A DNA stretch of 32,651 bases, from assembly GCA_947630595.1 (NCBI GenBank), contig CANRIG010000034.1, positions 1-32,651 on the forward strand. The letters run 5' to 3'. Source of the DNA: an uncultured Lachnospiraceae bacterium (lineage in GTDB: Bacteria; Bacillota; Clostridia; Lachnospirales; Lachnospiraceae). Below the pieces are notes generated by a model. The model searched no databases. It was not told the DNA's origin and saw nothing but the letters and a program-made list of their open reading frames with translations. A program made the translations under genes and the position numbers. Positions 24,220-31,623 of the stretch are shown here, one piece after another (the first letter of the stretch is position 1; every line of letters starts with the position of its first letter).

Positions 24220-24453
24220 ATGAAAGAAAAACTGATGGCAATTTTGGAGGAACTGAGACCGGATGTGGATTTTCCGGCCCAGACCGCGTTGATCGACGAC
24301 GGAGTGCTGGATTCCTTTGACATTGTATCTCTGGTCGGAGAACTGAATGACAATTTCGAGATCGAGATCAATGTAGAGGATCTGCTGCCGGAGAATTTCA
24401 ATTCAGTGGAAGCGATGCTGGCCCTGATTGAAAAGATGCAGAGCGAAAACTGA
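24220..24453 (+). CDS. Phosphopantetheine carrier protein, DltC/ACP-like
   Basis: A 77-residue acidic four-helix carrier. The attachment motif is DDGVLDSFDIVSLV, with Ser32 to carry 4'-phosphopantetheine. The size, the DSF motif and the lack of an extended C-terminus fit D-alanyl carriers and small acyl carriers alike. AAAGGAG lies nine bases upstream, preceded by a small ATGCG / CGCAT hairpin. It is the obvious partner of the adenylation enzyme encoded 286 bp before it. Confidence 0.88.
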   Translation: MKEKLMAILEELRPDVDFPAQTALIDDGVLDSFDIVSLVGELNDNFEIEINVEDLLPENFNSVEAMLALIEKMQSEN

Positions 24454-24535
24454 AAAAATTCCGGCAGTTTTTCGGCAGCAGTCATTTTTCCGTGTACAGG
24501 CGCATATACTGAATGACGGAAGGATGTGTTGCCGA

Positions 24536-25927
24536 ATGCCGGAGTACAGAAGGTTTATCGCTTATTTTTATGAGTACATAAATGGCAGAAAACAGAAAAA
24601 TGCAGGCTTTGCAAAAGTGGAGCTGCGCAACGGAATGTGGAGAATCCTGTTCCGGTTGACGATGGAGTATGCGCCTGACCCGCCGATTCAGATGTTTGGA
24701 TTTGTGCGGGAAAACGGGTATCTGTTGGGGATTCCGATGGGCGTGATGCGGGAAGGCCGGGAGATTTCGGAGGAATGGGCTTACCGCGCGGACGCGCCGA
24801 TTGGGGACAGCCCATATTATCTGGAAAACCTGGCGGGAATATGGATTCAAAGCGGAGACGGGCGCAGCTTTTTGACGGTCTGGGACGACGAGGCGATTGA
24901 TCCCGCAAAATTTGTGCTGAAGCTGCCGGACAGGCGGAAAACTGCCGGGAAGGCTGCGGCGGGTGAACAGTCGGCGGATGATGTACAGACAGCGAGGAAG
25001 TCAGCGGATAATGCGCAGGCGGTGAAGAAATTCGCAGACGATGAACAGACGGCGAAGAAATCAATAAGTGATGCAGAGGCCACAAAGAAGCCGGCAGATG
25101 ATATGCAGACGGCAGAGAAATCAGTAAGTGATGTAAAGGCTGCGAGAAAGGTGGCAGATGACGCACAGACAGCGGAGAAGTCAGCGGATGATACGCAGGC
25201 GGTGAAGAAATTCGCAGATGATGAACAGACGGTGGAGAAATCAATAAGTGATGCAGAGGCCGCAAAGAAGCCGGCAGATGATGCGCAGACAGCGGAGAAA
25301 CTCACAGGCGATGCGCAGATGACCAAAAAAGATGCAGGCGACACGCCCCCGGAATCCTCAGAAAAGAGTGAAACAAACGACCCCGCGAGAATGGAAGCCC
25401 CTGTAAATAATGTACTGACCTCAGAAAAAGCTGCGAAATCAGAAAGCCTCGCAGAATCTCAAAATCCTGATACAGAATTTGCCTCTGACACAGAATTTGC
25501 TTCCGATGCAGGAATAGGAAATCCCGAACCCGGCATCCGGGCGACTGCCGTAAAAGAGCCGAAGTCCTGCGTTCCAGACAGAGCAGAACAGGTGATAGAG
25601 GAACTTTTTCGGAAACGGCCCGGTTTTCAGCCGTTTTCCGATGAGGAAATCACAGACTGCGTGATGCTGATGCCCTGCGACATCATCCGCATGCAGCAGG
25701 AGCACTGGCAGGTGGGACGCAGCAGTTTCCTGCAGCACGGATATTACCGCTATCAGCATCTGCTGCTGGGGAAGCGGCAGGGCAGCTATATTCTGGGCGT
25801 GCCGGGCGTGCGCAATCCGCAGGAGGAATATATGGCGGGGATGTTCGGCTACCGCCAGTTCAAAAAGTCCGGCGTCTGCAAATGCGGCAAACTGTTCGGC
25901 TACTGGTACCGCGCGCTGGAACGATGA
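24536..25927 (+). CDS. Repeat-bearing protein of unknown function, DUF6128-like
   Basis: A 463-residue protein, apparently cytoplasmic. Residues 1-135 (starting MPEYRRFIAYFYEY) form a beta-rich domain with many aromatics, and residues about 355-463 a second conserved domain with aromatic and Gly-rich blocks (HGYYRYQHLLLGKRQGSYILGVPG) and two late cysteines in CKCGKLFGYWY. Between them is a linker of about 220 residues, of which 146-265 are twelve exact 10-residue repeats. The end domains recall DUF6128 proteins of Lachnospiraceae, from memory. An ATG four codons upstream sits on top of the AAGG site, so the later one is used. It follows the carrier gene by 82 bp. Confidence 0.72.
   Translation: MPEYRRFIAYFYEYINGRKQKNAGFAKVELRNGMWRILFRLTMEYAPDPPIQMFGFVRENGYLLGIPMGVMREGREISEEWAYRADAPIGDSPYYLENLAGIWIQSGDGRSFLTVWDDEAIDPAKFVLKLPDRRKTAGKAAAGEQSADDVQTARKSADNAQAVKKFADDEQTAKKSISDAEATKKPADDMQTAEKSVSDVKAARKVADDAQTAEKSADDTQAVKKFADDEQTVEKSISDAEAAKKPADDAQTAEKLTGDAQMTKKDAGDTPPESSEKSETNDPARMEAPVNNVLTSEKAAKSESLAESQNPDTEFASDTEFASDAGIGNPEPGIRATAVKEPKSCVPDRAEQVIEELFRKRPGFQPFSDEEITDCVMLMPCDIIRMQQEHWQVGRSSFLQHGYYRYQHLLLGKRQGSYILGVPGVRNPQEEYMAGMFGYRQFKKSGVCKCGKLFGYWYRALER
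24971..25330 (+). repeat. Twelve 30-bp coding repeats with a 180-bp superperiod
   Basis: Twelve consecutive 10-residue units of the type SADDxQTAKK. Units 2-5 (SADN, FADD, SISD, PADD) recur in the same order as units 8-11, showing a later duplication of a six-unit block. Register is exact throughout. Confidence 0.95.
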
Positions 25928-25931
25928 ATGT

Positions 25932-26642
25932 TCAGATACCCCTCAGGGCAGCCTGAGGGATATTTTTCTGCACAATTTTCAGGAAATGCTGCATTTCCTC
26001 CTCAGAAAACGCGGAGAAAGAATGGTTTTGGCGCAGCACCTCCGGGCAGTCGCGGAAGGACTGCAGGAAATAGCCGGAACAGCCGGACAGCCAGCCGCCG
26101 ATATCCTCAAAATCCTGTTCGGTGTGCAGGCCCTTGACTACGGTGGTGCGGAATTCATACTCGGCTGCCGAACGCATCAGGAGCGCGGCTGACTGTTCCG
26201 CATGGCCCAGCAGCCGGTCCGAGACGGACGGGTCAAGGCCGCAGACCTGCGCGTAATTCCGGCGTCCGGCCTTGATGTCCATGGCCACGTAATCCGCCAG
26301 ATGTTCGTCCAGGATGGCCTGCAGCATCTGCGGGTTGGAGCCGTTGGTGTCGAGCTTGACCAGGTATCCGGCTTCCTTGATGGAAGCAAGGAATTCCGGC
26401 AGGTCTGCGTGCAGCGTCGGTTCGCCGCCGGTCACGCAGATGCCGTCCAGGATGCCGGAGCGTTTGCGCAGAAACGCGGCGAATTCTTCCGGGCTGACCG
26501 GGGGCAGCGCCTCCGGCGTCAGCACCAGGGAGCTGTTCTGGCAGAACGGGCAGCGGAAATTGCAGCCGCCCAGAAAAACGATGGCGGCCACGCGGCCCGG
26601 GAAATCGAGAAGAGTCAGTTTTTGCAGTCCGAGTATGTTCAT
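25932..26642 (-). CDS. Radical SAM protein, anaerobic ribonucleotide reductase activase-like
   Basis: A 236-residue radical SAM enzyme. The cluster motif CxxxCxxC is at Cys27, Cys31 and Cys34 (GGCNFRCPFCQN), GGEPTLH follows as the SAM-binding segment, and AMDIKAG and the later strands fit the group annotated as anaerobic ribonucleoside-triphosphate reductase activating protein (the TIGR02495 type, somewhat longer than classical NrdG). The opening LQKLTLLDFPGRVAAIVFLGGC is typical. No nrdD-like gene is in the window, so the partner, a glycyl radical enzyme, must be elsewhere. It converges on the preceding gene with a gap of four bases. Confidence 0.9.
   Translation of the reverse strand: MNILGLQKLTLLDFPGRVAAIVFLGGCNFRCPFCQNSSLVLTPEALPPVSPEEFAAFLRKRSGILDGICVTGGEPTLHADLPEFLASIKEAGYLVKLDTNGSNPQMLQAILDEHLADYVAMDIKAGRRNYAQVCGLDPSVSDRLLGHAEQSAALLMRSAAEYEFRTTVVKGLHTEQDFEDIGGWLSGCSGYFLQSFRDCPEVLRQNHSFSAFSEEEMQHFLKIVQKNIPQAALRGI
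25940..25967 (+). terminator. Terminator of the repeat-bearing gene, inside the 3' end of the activase gene
   Basis: CCCTCAGG / CCTGAGGG with a four-nt loop, then ATATTTTT. The convergent radical-SAM gene ends at 25932, so this terminator is part of its last codons. Confidence 0.85.
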
Positions 26643-26671
26643 GGCGGCCTCCGTTTCGTGTATTGTGTACT

Positions 26672-26699
26672 ATTATAATACGCATGGCGCGCATTGGCA
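26672..26699 (-). promoter_or_regulatory. Possible promoter of the activase gene
   Basis: The minus strand has TATAAT about 30 bp ahead of the start codon. The -35 is unclear: TGCCAA at 16 bp is the nearest fit. Confidence 0.4.
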
Positions 26700-26754
26700 G
26701 GCAAACATTGCTGGGAAAGTTACGTTGAGAGAATTGATCCGGGCGCAAAGTAAA

Positions 26755-26799
26755 AACCGGCCAGGGCCGGTTGACATTTTGCACCTGAATGTTTATAAT
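26755..26799 (+). promoter_or_regulatory. Consensus promoter overlapped by a perfect palindrome
   Basis: TTGACA (26771-26776), 17 bp and TATAAT (26794-26799) are a full consensus promoter. AACCGGCC and GGCCGGTT (26755-26772) form an 8-bp perfect inverted repeat that overlaps the first two bases of the -35 element. It may be an operator; on the minus strand the same stem is followed by TTTA and could act as a terminator. Confidence 0.85.
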
Positions 26800-26805
26800 G
26801 GGTTT

Positions 26806-26896
26806 AACGAGAGAGCCGGAAGCCGGATGCACCTGGCCGATGGCAGTCCTAAGCAAAAATAGCGCCTAGTTTGTCAAACGGGGGGCGCTATTTTTT
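26806..26896 (+). ncRNA. Candidate small RNA with its own promoter and terminator
   Basis: The transcript from the consensus promoter would be about 90 nt and end at a strong terminator: AAAAATAGCGCC pairs with GGCGCTATTTTT (26855-26895), ending in six T. It does not match tmRNA, SRP RNA, 6S RNA or a riboswitch that I know. It holds one tiny frame, MHLADGSPKQK (26827-26862), whose TAG lies in the terminator stem, so a leader peptide is the alternative. The spacer around it (26643-27243) has no longer gene. Confidence 0.6.
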
Positions 26897-26953
26897 GCGT
26901 GTGACAATTGTAACAACAAGAGTTATCAGTCTCTGGTGATCGCCCTCCGGCTC

Positions 26954-26987
26954 CCCGGTTAAACATATTATAACCGGGTCTTTTATT
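26954..26987 (+). terminator. Second terminator in the regulatory spacer
   Basis: CCCGGTTA pairs with TAACCGGG around a nine-nt loop, followed by TCTTTTATTT. It would stop read-through from the small RNA or an unmapped transcript starting near 26897. Confidence 0.75.
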
Positions 26988-27243
26988 TCATTTTATCCGT
27001 TTTCCCGGTCAGGGCGGCCCGTTTTTACTGACGTTTACTGCGTTTTTTCATATCTGCAGGCACTTTGTTCCCTCACGCCGGTGCGTCTATTATATCTGAT
27101 ATGGAAATAGTGCGCATTATTTATTATGTACAAAAATCGCGTGAAATTTTTGGAGAAGTTTCCGCATTGACATAATGCGCGCTATGAAATTCTGCGGCAT
27201 ATTCAGACAGCGCAAAAACAATGACGGCAGAGGAAATAATCCC
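26988..27243. other. Spacer without genes
   Basis: Between the second terminator and the proS promoter I see no gene. GCGCATTAT (27112-27120) and ATAATGCGC (27172-27180) form a 9-bp inverted repeat 51 bp apart. No promoter pair with acceptable spacing is convincing. Confidence 0.6.
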
Positions 27244-27272
27244 TTGACAAACATTCCCGCCTCTCTTAAAAT
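27244..27272 (+). promoter_or_regulatory. Promoter of the proS T-box transcript
   Basis: TTGACA, 17 bp, then TAAAAT. Transcription would start close to 27279, at the foot of the T-box stem I. Confidence 0.85.
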
Positions 27273-27278
27273 AAGCTC

Positions 27279-27508
27279 TAATCGGGCGATGAAGAAGATC
27301 AGTAGTCTCAAAGCGCTTTTCAGAGAGGAATCGGCGGGTGCGAGATTCCAGGCAGCGGGGATGAACCGGCTTTGGAGCCTCCGCGGGAAACCGCGGCGCG
27401 GTCCGGCGTTAACGGATAATGAAGAGAGCAGCAAAAGGCTGTTAATGAGGGTGGTACCGCCGGTATTCCGGTCCCTTGCGGACTGGGGCGCCGGCGGTAA
27501 ATTGTTTT
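27279..27508 (+). promoter_or_regulatory. T-box riboswitch (proline) upstream of proS
   Basis: A 230-nt leader with the hallmarks of a tRNA-sensing T-box. Stem I starts with the AGATCAGTAG block, then AGAGAGG and the GCGGGTGCGAG region. The specifier region reads GATGAA-CCG-GCTTTGGAGCC, where CCG (27366-27368) is a proline codon. The T-box sequence AATGAGGGTGGTACCGC is at 27444-27460. TACCGCCGG (27455-27463) pairs with CCGGCGGTA (27491-27499), with an inner CCGGTCC / GGACTGG hairpin; an AATTGTTTT tail follows, so terminator function is likely though the T tract is imperfect. Uncharged tRNA-Pro would favour the antiterminator and raise proS expression. Confidence 0.9.
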
Positions 27509-27524
27509 CAGGAGGAGAGAAGAA

Positions 27525-28964
27525 ATGGCTAAGGAAAAGAAACTGGTAGAAGCGATTACTTCCATGGAAGAAGATTTCGCGCAATGGTATACGGACGTCG
27601 TCAAAAAGGCGGAGCTGATCGACTACGCCAGCGTCAAGGGCTGCATGGTGATCAAGCCGGCGGGCTATGCGATCTGGGAAAATATTCAGCATGAGCTGGA
27701 CCGCCGCTTCAAGGAGACCGGGGTGGAGAATGTGTATCTGCCGATGTTTATCCCCGAGAGTCTGCTGCAGAAAGAGAAAGACCACGTGGAAGGCTTCGCG
27801 CCGGAGGTGGCGTGGGTGACGCACGGCGGGCTCGAGCCGCTGCAGGAGCGCATCTGCGTGCGCCCGACCTCGGAGACGCTGTTCTGTGATTTCTATGCAA
27901 ACGATATTCATTCCTACCGTGATCTGCCGAAGGTTTACAACCAGTGGTGCTCCGTGGTGCGCTGGGAAAAGACGACCAGGCCGTTCCTGCGCTCCCGCGA
28001 GTTTCTGTGGCAGGAGGGGCATACCGCGCACGCGACCGCGGAGGAAGCGGAGGAACGTACCATTCAGATGTTGAATGTTTATGCAGATTTTTGTGAGGAA
28101 GTGCTGGCGATTCCCGTGATCCGCGGGCGCAAGACGGACAAGGAAAAATTTGCGGGCGCGGAAGCGACCTACACGATCGAGGCGTTGATGCACGACGGCA
28201 AGGCGCTGCAGTCCGGCACCAGCCACAATTTCGGCGACGGCTTTGCAAGAGCGTTCAACATCCAGTATGCGGATAAGGACAACACATTAAAATATGTACA
28301 TCAGACGTCCTGGGGCTTCTCCACGCGCATGATCGGCGGCCTGATCATGGTGCACGGGGACAACAGCGGCCTGGTGCTGCCACCGCGGATTGCGCCGGTA
28401 CAGGTGATGGTGATTCCGATCCGCCAGCAGCAGGAGGGCGTGCTGGAGAAAGCGCGGGAGGTCATGGACGCGCTGAAGGCGGCCGGCCTGCGGGTGAAGC
28501 TGGACGATTCCGAGAAGAGCCCGGGCTGGAAATTTGCCGAGCAGGAGATGCGCGGAATCCCGCTGCGCATCGAGCTGGGACCGAAGGACATCGAGGCCGG
28601 GCAGGCCGTGATCGTGCGGCGCGACACGCGCGAAAAGATTGCGGTTCCGATCGCGGAGCTGGCGGCGAAGATTCCGGAAGTGCTCGAGACCATGCAGAAG
28701 GAGATGCTGGAGCGGGCGAGGGCGCACCGCGATGCGCATACTTATACAGCGACGACGAAAGAGGAGTTCCAGGACATCGCCAACAGCAAACCGGGCTTCA
28801 TCAAGGCCATGTGGTGCGGCTGCCAGGAGTGCGAGGACGCGATCAAGGAGGAGCTGGCCGTGACCTCCAGATGCATGCCGTTCGACGGGGAAAAGATCGC
28901 AGATACCTGCATATACTGCGGGAAACCGGCGAAAAAACTGGTATATTGGGGAAAAGCGTATTAA
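27525..28964 (+). CDS. proS: Prolyl-tRNA synthetase, archaeal/eukaryote type
   Basis: A 479-residue class II synthetase. Motif 2 is in [20 protein letters not shown] (split around residue 150), [14 protein letters not shown] opens the anticodon-binding domain near 285, and the C-terminal zinc-like domain ends with [15 protein letters not shown] and the terminal YWGKAY characteristic of this type. The length and the absence of the editing insertion of bacterial-type ProS place it in the type 3 group. Clostridia often carry this form. CAGGAGGAG lies 12 bases upstream of the ATG. It is controlled by the T-box leader. Confidence 0.96.
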   Translation: MAKEKKLVEAITSMEEDFAQWYTDVVKKAELIDYASVKGCMVIKPAGYAIWENIQHELDRRFKETGVENVYLPMFIPESLLQKEKDHVEGFAPEVAWVTHGGLEPLQERICVRPTSETLFCDFYANDIHSYRDLPKVYNQWCSVVRWEKTTRPFLRSREFLWQEGHTAHATAEEAEERTIQMLNVYADFCEEVLAIPVIRGRKTDKEKFAGAEATYTIEALMHDGKALQSGTSHNFGDGFARAFNIQYADKDNTLKYVHQTSWGFSTRMIGGLIMVHGDNSGLVLPPRIAPVQVMVIPIRQQQEGVLEKAREVMDALKAAGLRVKLDDSEKSPGWKFAEQEMRGIPLRIELGPKDIEAGQAVIVRRDTREKIAVPIAELAAKIPEVLETMQKEMLERARAHRDAHTYTATTKEEFQDIANSKPGFIKAMWCGCQECEDAIKEELAVTSRCMPFDGEKIADTCIYCGKPAKKLVYWGKAY

Positions 28965-29010
28965 ATCCGCGTCAGACGGACAGATGTATTTTAAAAAAGC
29001 ACAAAATCGC

Positions 29011-29039
29011 TTGACAAATCCGGGCGAAATGAGTATTAT
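29011..29039 (+). promoter_or_regulatory. Promoter of the branched-chain amino acid importer
   Basis: TTGACA, 17 bp, then TATTAT, 74 bp ahead of the binding-protein start. Confidence 0.82.
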
Positions 29040-29113
29040 TTGCAGTATGGGCGCGATATTTCTGCATATTTTGCATTCATATTTGCGCATAAAATTCAAG
29101 GAGGTAGGATACT

Positions 29114-30265
29114 ATGAAAAAATTTTTCAAACTTACAAGCCTTGCCTGCGTACTCGCAATGGCAGTGTCAGGGACGGCGTTTGCTGAGAGCGAAGCTCCG
29201 ACCTTTAAGATCGGCGGCATCGGACCGATGACAGGCGCGGCGGCGGCTTACGGCATGGGCGTTATGAACGGCGCACAGATCGCTGTGGATGAGATCAACG
29301 AGGCGGGCGGCGTGAACGGCGTGCAGCTGGAGTTCAATCCGCAGGACGACGAGCATGACCCGGAGAAATCCGTGAATGCATACAATACGCTGAAGGACTG
29401 GGGCATGCAGCTTCTGCTCGGTTCCGTTACTTCCGCTCCCTGCACGGCAGTCAAGGCTGAGGCAGTGAACGACAACATGTTCCTGCTCACCCCGTCAGGT
29501 TCCGCAGTTGAGTGTATTTCGGATGCTGACAACGCATTCCGCGTATGCTTCTCCGATCCTTCCCAGGGTACGGCTTCCGCACAGTACATCGGCGAGCATG
29601 AGCTGGCGACGAAGGTCGGCGTGATCTACGACAGCTCCGACGTATATTCTTCCGGCATCTATGCAACGTTCAAGGCTGAGGCGGAGAACCAGCCGTTCGA
29701 GATCGTTGCAGAGGAAGCGTTCACGGCTGACAGCAAGACCGACTTTACGGTACAGATTCAGAAGGCAAAGGATGCGGGCGCAGAGCTGGTATTCCTGCCG
29801 TTCTATTACAATGAGGCTTCTCTGGTGTTCACACAGGCTGCGGCTATGGACTACGCTCCGCTGTGGTTCGGCGTGGACGGCATGGACGGTATCCTCACAG
29901 CGGTTGAGGGTTTCGACACCTCTCTGGCTGAGGGCGTTATGCTGCTGACCCCGTTCAGCGCGGACGCTGAGGACGATCTGACCAAGAATTTCGTTACCAA
30001 GTATCAGGATCTGTACGGCGAGGTTCCGAACCAGTTCGCAGCGGATGCTTACGACGGCATCTACATCATGAAGGCTGCACTGGAAAAGGCTGGCGCTACG
30101 CCGGATATGGATCCGAGCGCGATCTGCGACGCGGTGAAGGTTGCCATGACAGAGATTTCTGTAGATGGTCTGACCGGCGCAGGCATGACCTGGAACGCAG
30201 AGGGCGAGCCGTCCAAATCCCCGAAGGCTGTCGTCATCGAGAACGGTGCATATAAGGGCATGTGA
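29114..30265 (+). CDS. livK: Branched-chain amino acid ABC transporter substrate-binding protein
   Basis: A 383-residue type I periplasmic-binding protein of the LivJ/LivK group. Residues 1-24 are a signal peptide (MKKFFKLTSLACVLAMAVSG, then TAFA and ES). The mature part begins TFKIGGIGPMTGAAAAYG, the typical ligand-domain opening, and continues with DEINEAGGVNG and the SAVE and YYNEAS segments of the family. There is a Cys at 12 but not in a regular lipobox position, so the signal looks like type I, unusual for a Gram-positive binding protein. AAGGAGG lies nine bases ahead of the start. Codon use is more biased than in its neighbours, suggesting high expression. Confidence 0.92.
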   Translation: MKKFFKLTSLACVLAMAVSGTAFAESEAPTFKIGGIGPMTGAAAAYGMGVMNGAQIAVDEINEAGGVNGVQLEFNPQDDEHDPEKSVNAYNTLKDWGMQLLLGSVTSAPCTAVKAEAVNDNMFLLTPSGSAVECISDADNAFRVCFSDPSQGTASAQYIGEHELATKVGVIYDSSDVYSSGIYATFKAEAENQPFEIVAEEAFTADSKTDFTVQIQKAKDAGAELVFLPFYYNEASLVFTQAAAMDYAPLWFGVDGMDGILTAVEGFDTSLAEGVMLLTPFSADAEDDLTKNFVTKYQDLYGEVPNQFAADAYDGIYIMKAALEKAGATPDMDPSAICDAVKVAMTEISVDGLTGAGMTWNAEGEPSKSPKAVVIENGAYKGM

Positions 30266-30338
30266 TAATTAAGTTTCGCCATGCAAGTCCGTAAAAGGCA
30301 GACCATGCAGATTTATCTGCAATGGGCTGGATTTTGCG

Positions 30339-30622
30339 GACGCAGATGTGCGGAACGCACATCAGCCGCAGACGGGAGCTGCGGAGCAGCGGACAGCCCG
30401 AGAGGGCGGTCTGCGGCGTGCATGGCGAAACGTTAAGCCGTGTATATCTGCGACGGGTCAGGCTTTCGTGGACGCAGATGTGCGGAACGCACATCAGCCG
30501 CAGACGGGAGCTGCGGAGCAGCGGACAGCCCGCAAGGGCGGTCTGCGGCATGCATGGCGAAACGTTACGCCGTGTATATCTGCGACGGGCTGTGCTTTCG
30601 TGGACGCAGATGTGCGGAACGC
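30339..30622 (+). repeat. 132-bp tandem repeats with conserved RNA folding
   Basis: Two full units (30339-30470 and 30471-30602) and the first 20 bp of a third; a degenerate one may precede. Each unit has the hairpin GATGTGCG-GAA-CGCACATC, then an outer stem GCCGCAGAC / GTCTGCGGC enclosing GCTGC-GGA-GCAGC and GCCC-NNNN-GGGC. The last loop is GAGA in copy 1 and GCAA in copy 2, both GNRA tetraloops. The frame is open across the array and into livH, but ribosome binding and homology place the livH start after it. Confidence 0.93.
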
Positions 30623-30653
30623 GAATTTATATTGACACACGGGAAAACCCGAC

Positions 30654-30681
30654 AGGGGGTTGCAGGCGCAACCCCCTTTTT
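30654..30681 (+). terminator. Intrinsic terminator between livK and livH
   Basis: AGGGGGTTGC pairs with GCAACCCCCT around a four-nt loop and is followed by TTTTT. No promoter is seen between it and livH, so livH and livM would be made by read-through. Confidence 0.92.
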
Positions 30682-30729
30682 GCCATAAGATACGGGTGCC
30701 CGGTTTTCAGGACAGGAAGAGGTGCATGT

Positions 30730-31614
30730 ATGAGTTTATTATCCTATTTGATTAACGGCATAAGTCTCGGCAGTGTATATGCCATAATCGCATTGGGTTA
30801 CACCATGGTTTACGGCATCGCGCGGATGCTGAATTTTGCCCATGGTGACGTCATTATGGTGGGCGGATACGCGGCGCTCACCGTCATGCTGAATTACAGC
30901 GCAAATCCGCTTGTTGCGGTTCCCGTGGCGATTGTGGTATGTACAGTGCTGGGAATCGTGATCGAGAGGATTGCCTACCGCCCGCTGCGCGCGGCGGCGT
31001 CCCCGCTGGCGGTGCTGATCACGGCGATCGGCGTCAGCTATCTGCTGCAGAACGTCGTGCTTCTGATTTTCGGGCCGAACCCGAAGAGCTTTCAGTCCGT
31101 CGTTCCGTTCCCCGATCTGAAGCTGGCGGACGGCGCGCTGAACATTTCCGCGGAGACGATCGTGACGATCGTCAGCTGCATCGTGATCATGATCGCGCTG
31201 ACGACGTTTATCAATAAGACGAAGGCCGGGCAGGCCATGCTCGCGGTTTCCGAGGACAAGGGCGCCGCGCAGCTCATGGGCATCAATGTCAACGGCACGA
31301 TCGCGCTGACCTTTGCCATCGGCTCCGGTCTCGCGGCAGTCGCGGGCGTGCTGCTGTGCTCCTCGTATCCGTCCCTGTCGCCGTACACGGGCTCGATGCC
31401 CGGCATCAAGGCCTTCGTGGCCGCGGTGTTCGGCGGCATCGGCTCGATTCCCGGAGCGATGATCGGCGGCATCGTACTCGGCGTGATTGAGATTCTGAGC
31501 AAGGCGTACATTTCTTCCCAGCTGGCGGACGCCATCGTGTTTGCAGTGCTGATCGTCGTGCTGCTCGTGAAGCCGACCGGCCTGCTCGGCAGGAAGATTC
31601 AGGAGAAAGTGTAG
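30730..31614 (+). CDS. livH: Branched-chain amino acid ABC transporter permease LivH
   Basis: A 294-residue inner-membrane permease with about eight hydrophobic segments. Family features include the opening LLSYLINGISLGSVYAIIAL, MVYGIARMLNFAHGDV near residue 26-41, the cytoplasmic EAA-like loop with AVSEDKGAAQLMGI, and FGGIGSIPGAMIGG near the C-terminus. The start has GAGG seven bases upstream; the frame is open for 136 codons upstream through the repeat array and terminator. livM follows after nine bases. Confidence 0.95.
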   Translation: MSLLSYLINGISLGSVYAIIALGYTMVYGIARMLNFAHGDVIMVGGYAALTVMLNYSANPLVAVPVAIVVCTVLGIVIERIAYRPLRAAASPLAVLITAIGVSYLLQNVVLLIFGPNPKSFQSVVPFPDLKLADGALNISAETIVTIVSCIVIMIALTTFINKTKAGQAMLAVSEDKGAAQLMGINVNGTIALTFAIGSGLAAVAGVLLCSSYPSLSPYTGSMPGIKAFVAAVFGGIGSIPGAMIGGIVLGVIEILSKAYISSQLADAIVFAVLIVVLLVKPTGLLGRKIQEKV

Positions 31615-31623
31615 GTGCGTGGG

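Noticed and set aside
26806-26896. SRP RNA, 6S RNA or a known riboswitch
   Set aside because: The GGAAG and CCTAAGC words recall SRP RNA, but the conserved GGAAGGAAGCAG-type tetraloop arm is absent and no known aptamer core fits.
30322-30729. An N-terminal extension of LivH through the 132-bp repeats
   Set aside because: The frame is open, but it crosses an intrinsic terminator, lacks a ribosome binding site and is not part of the family; GAGG precedes the ATG at 30730.
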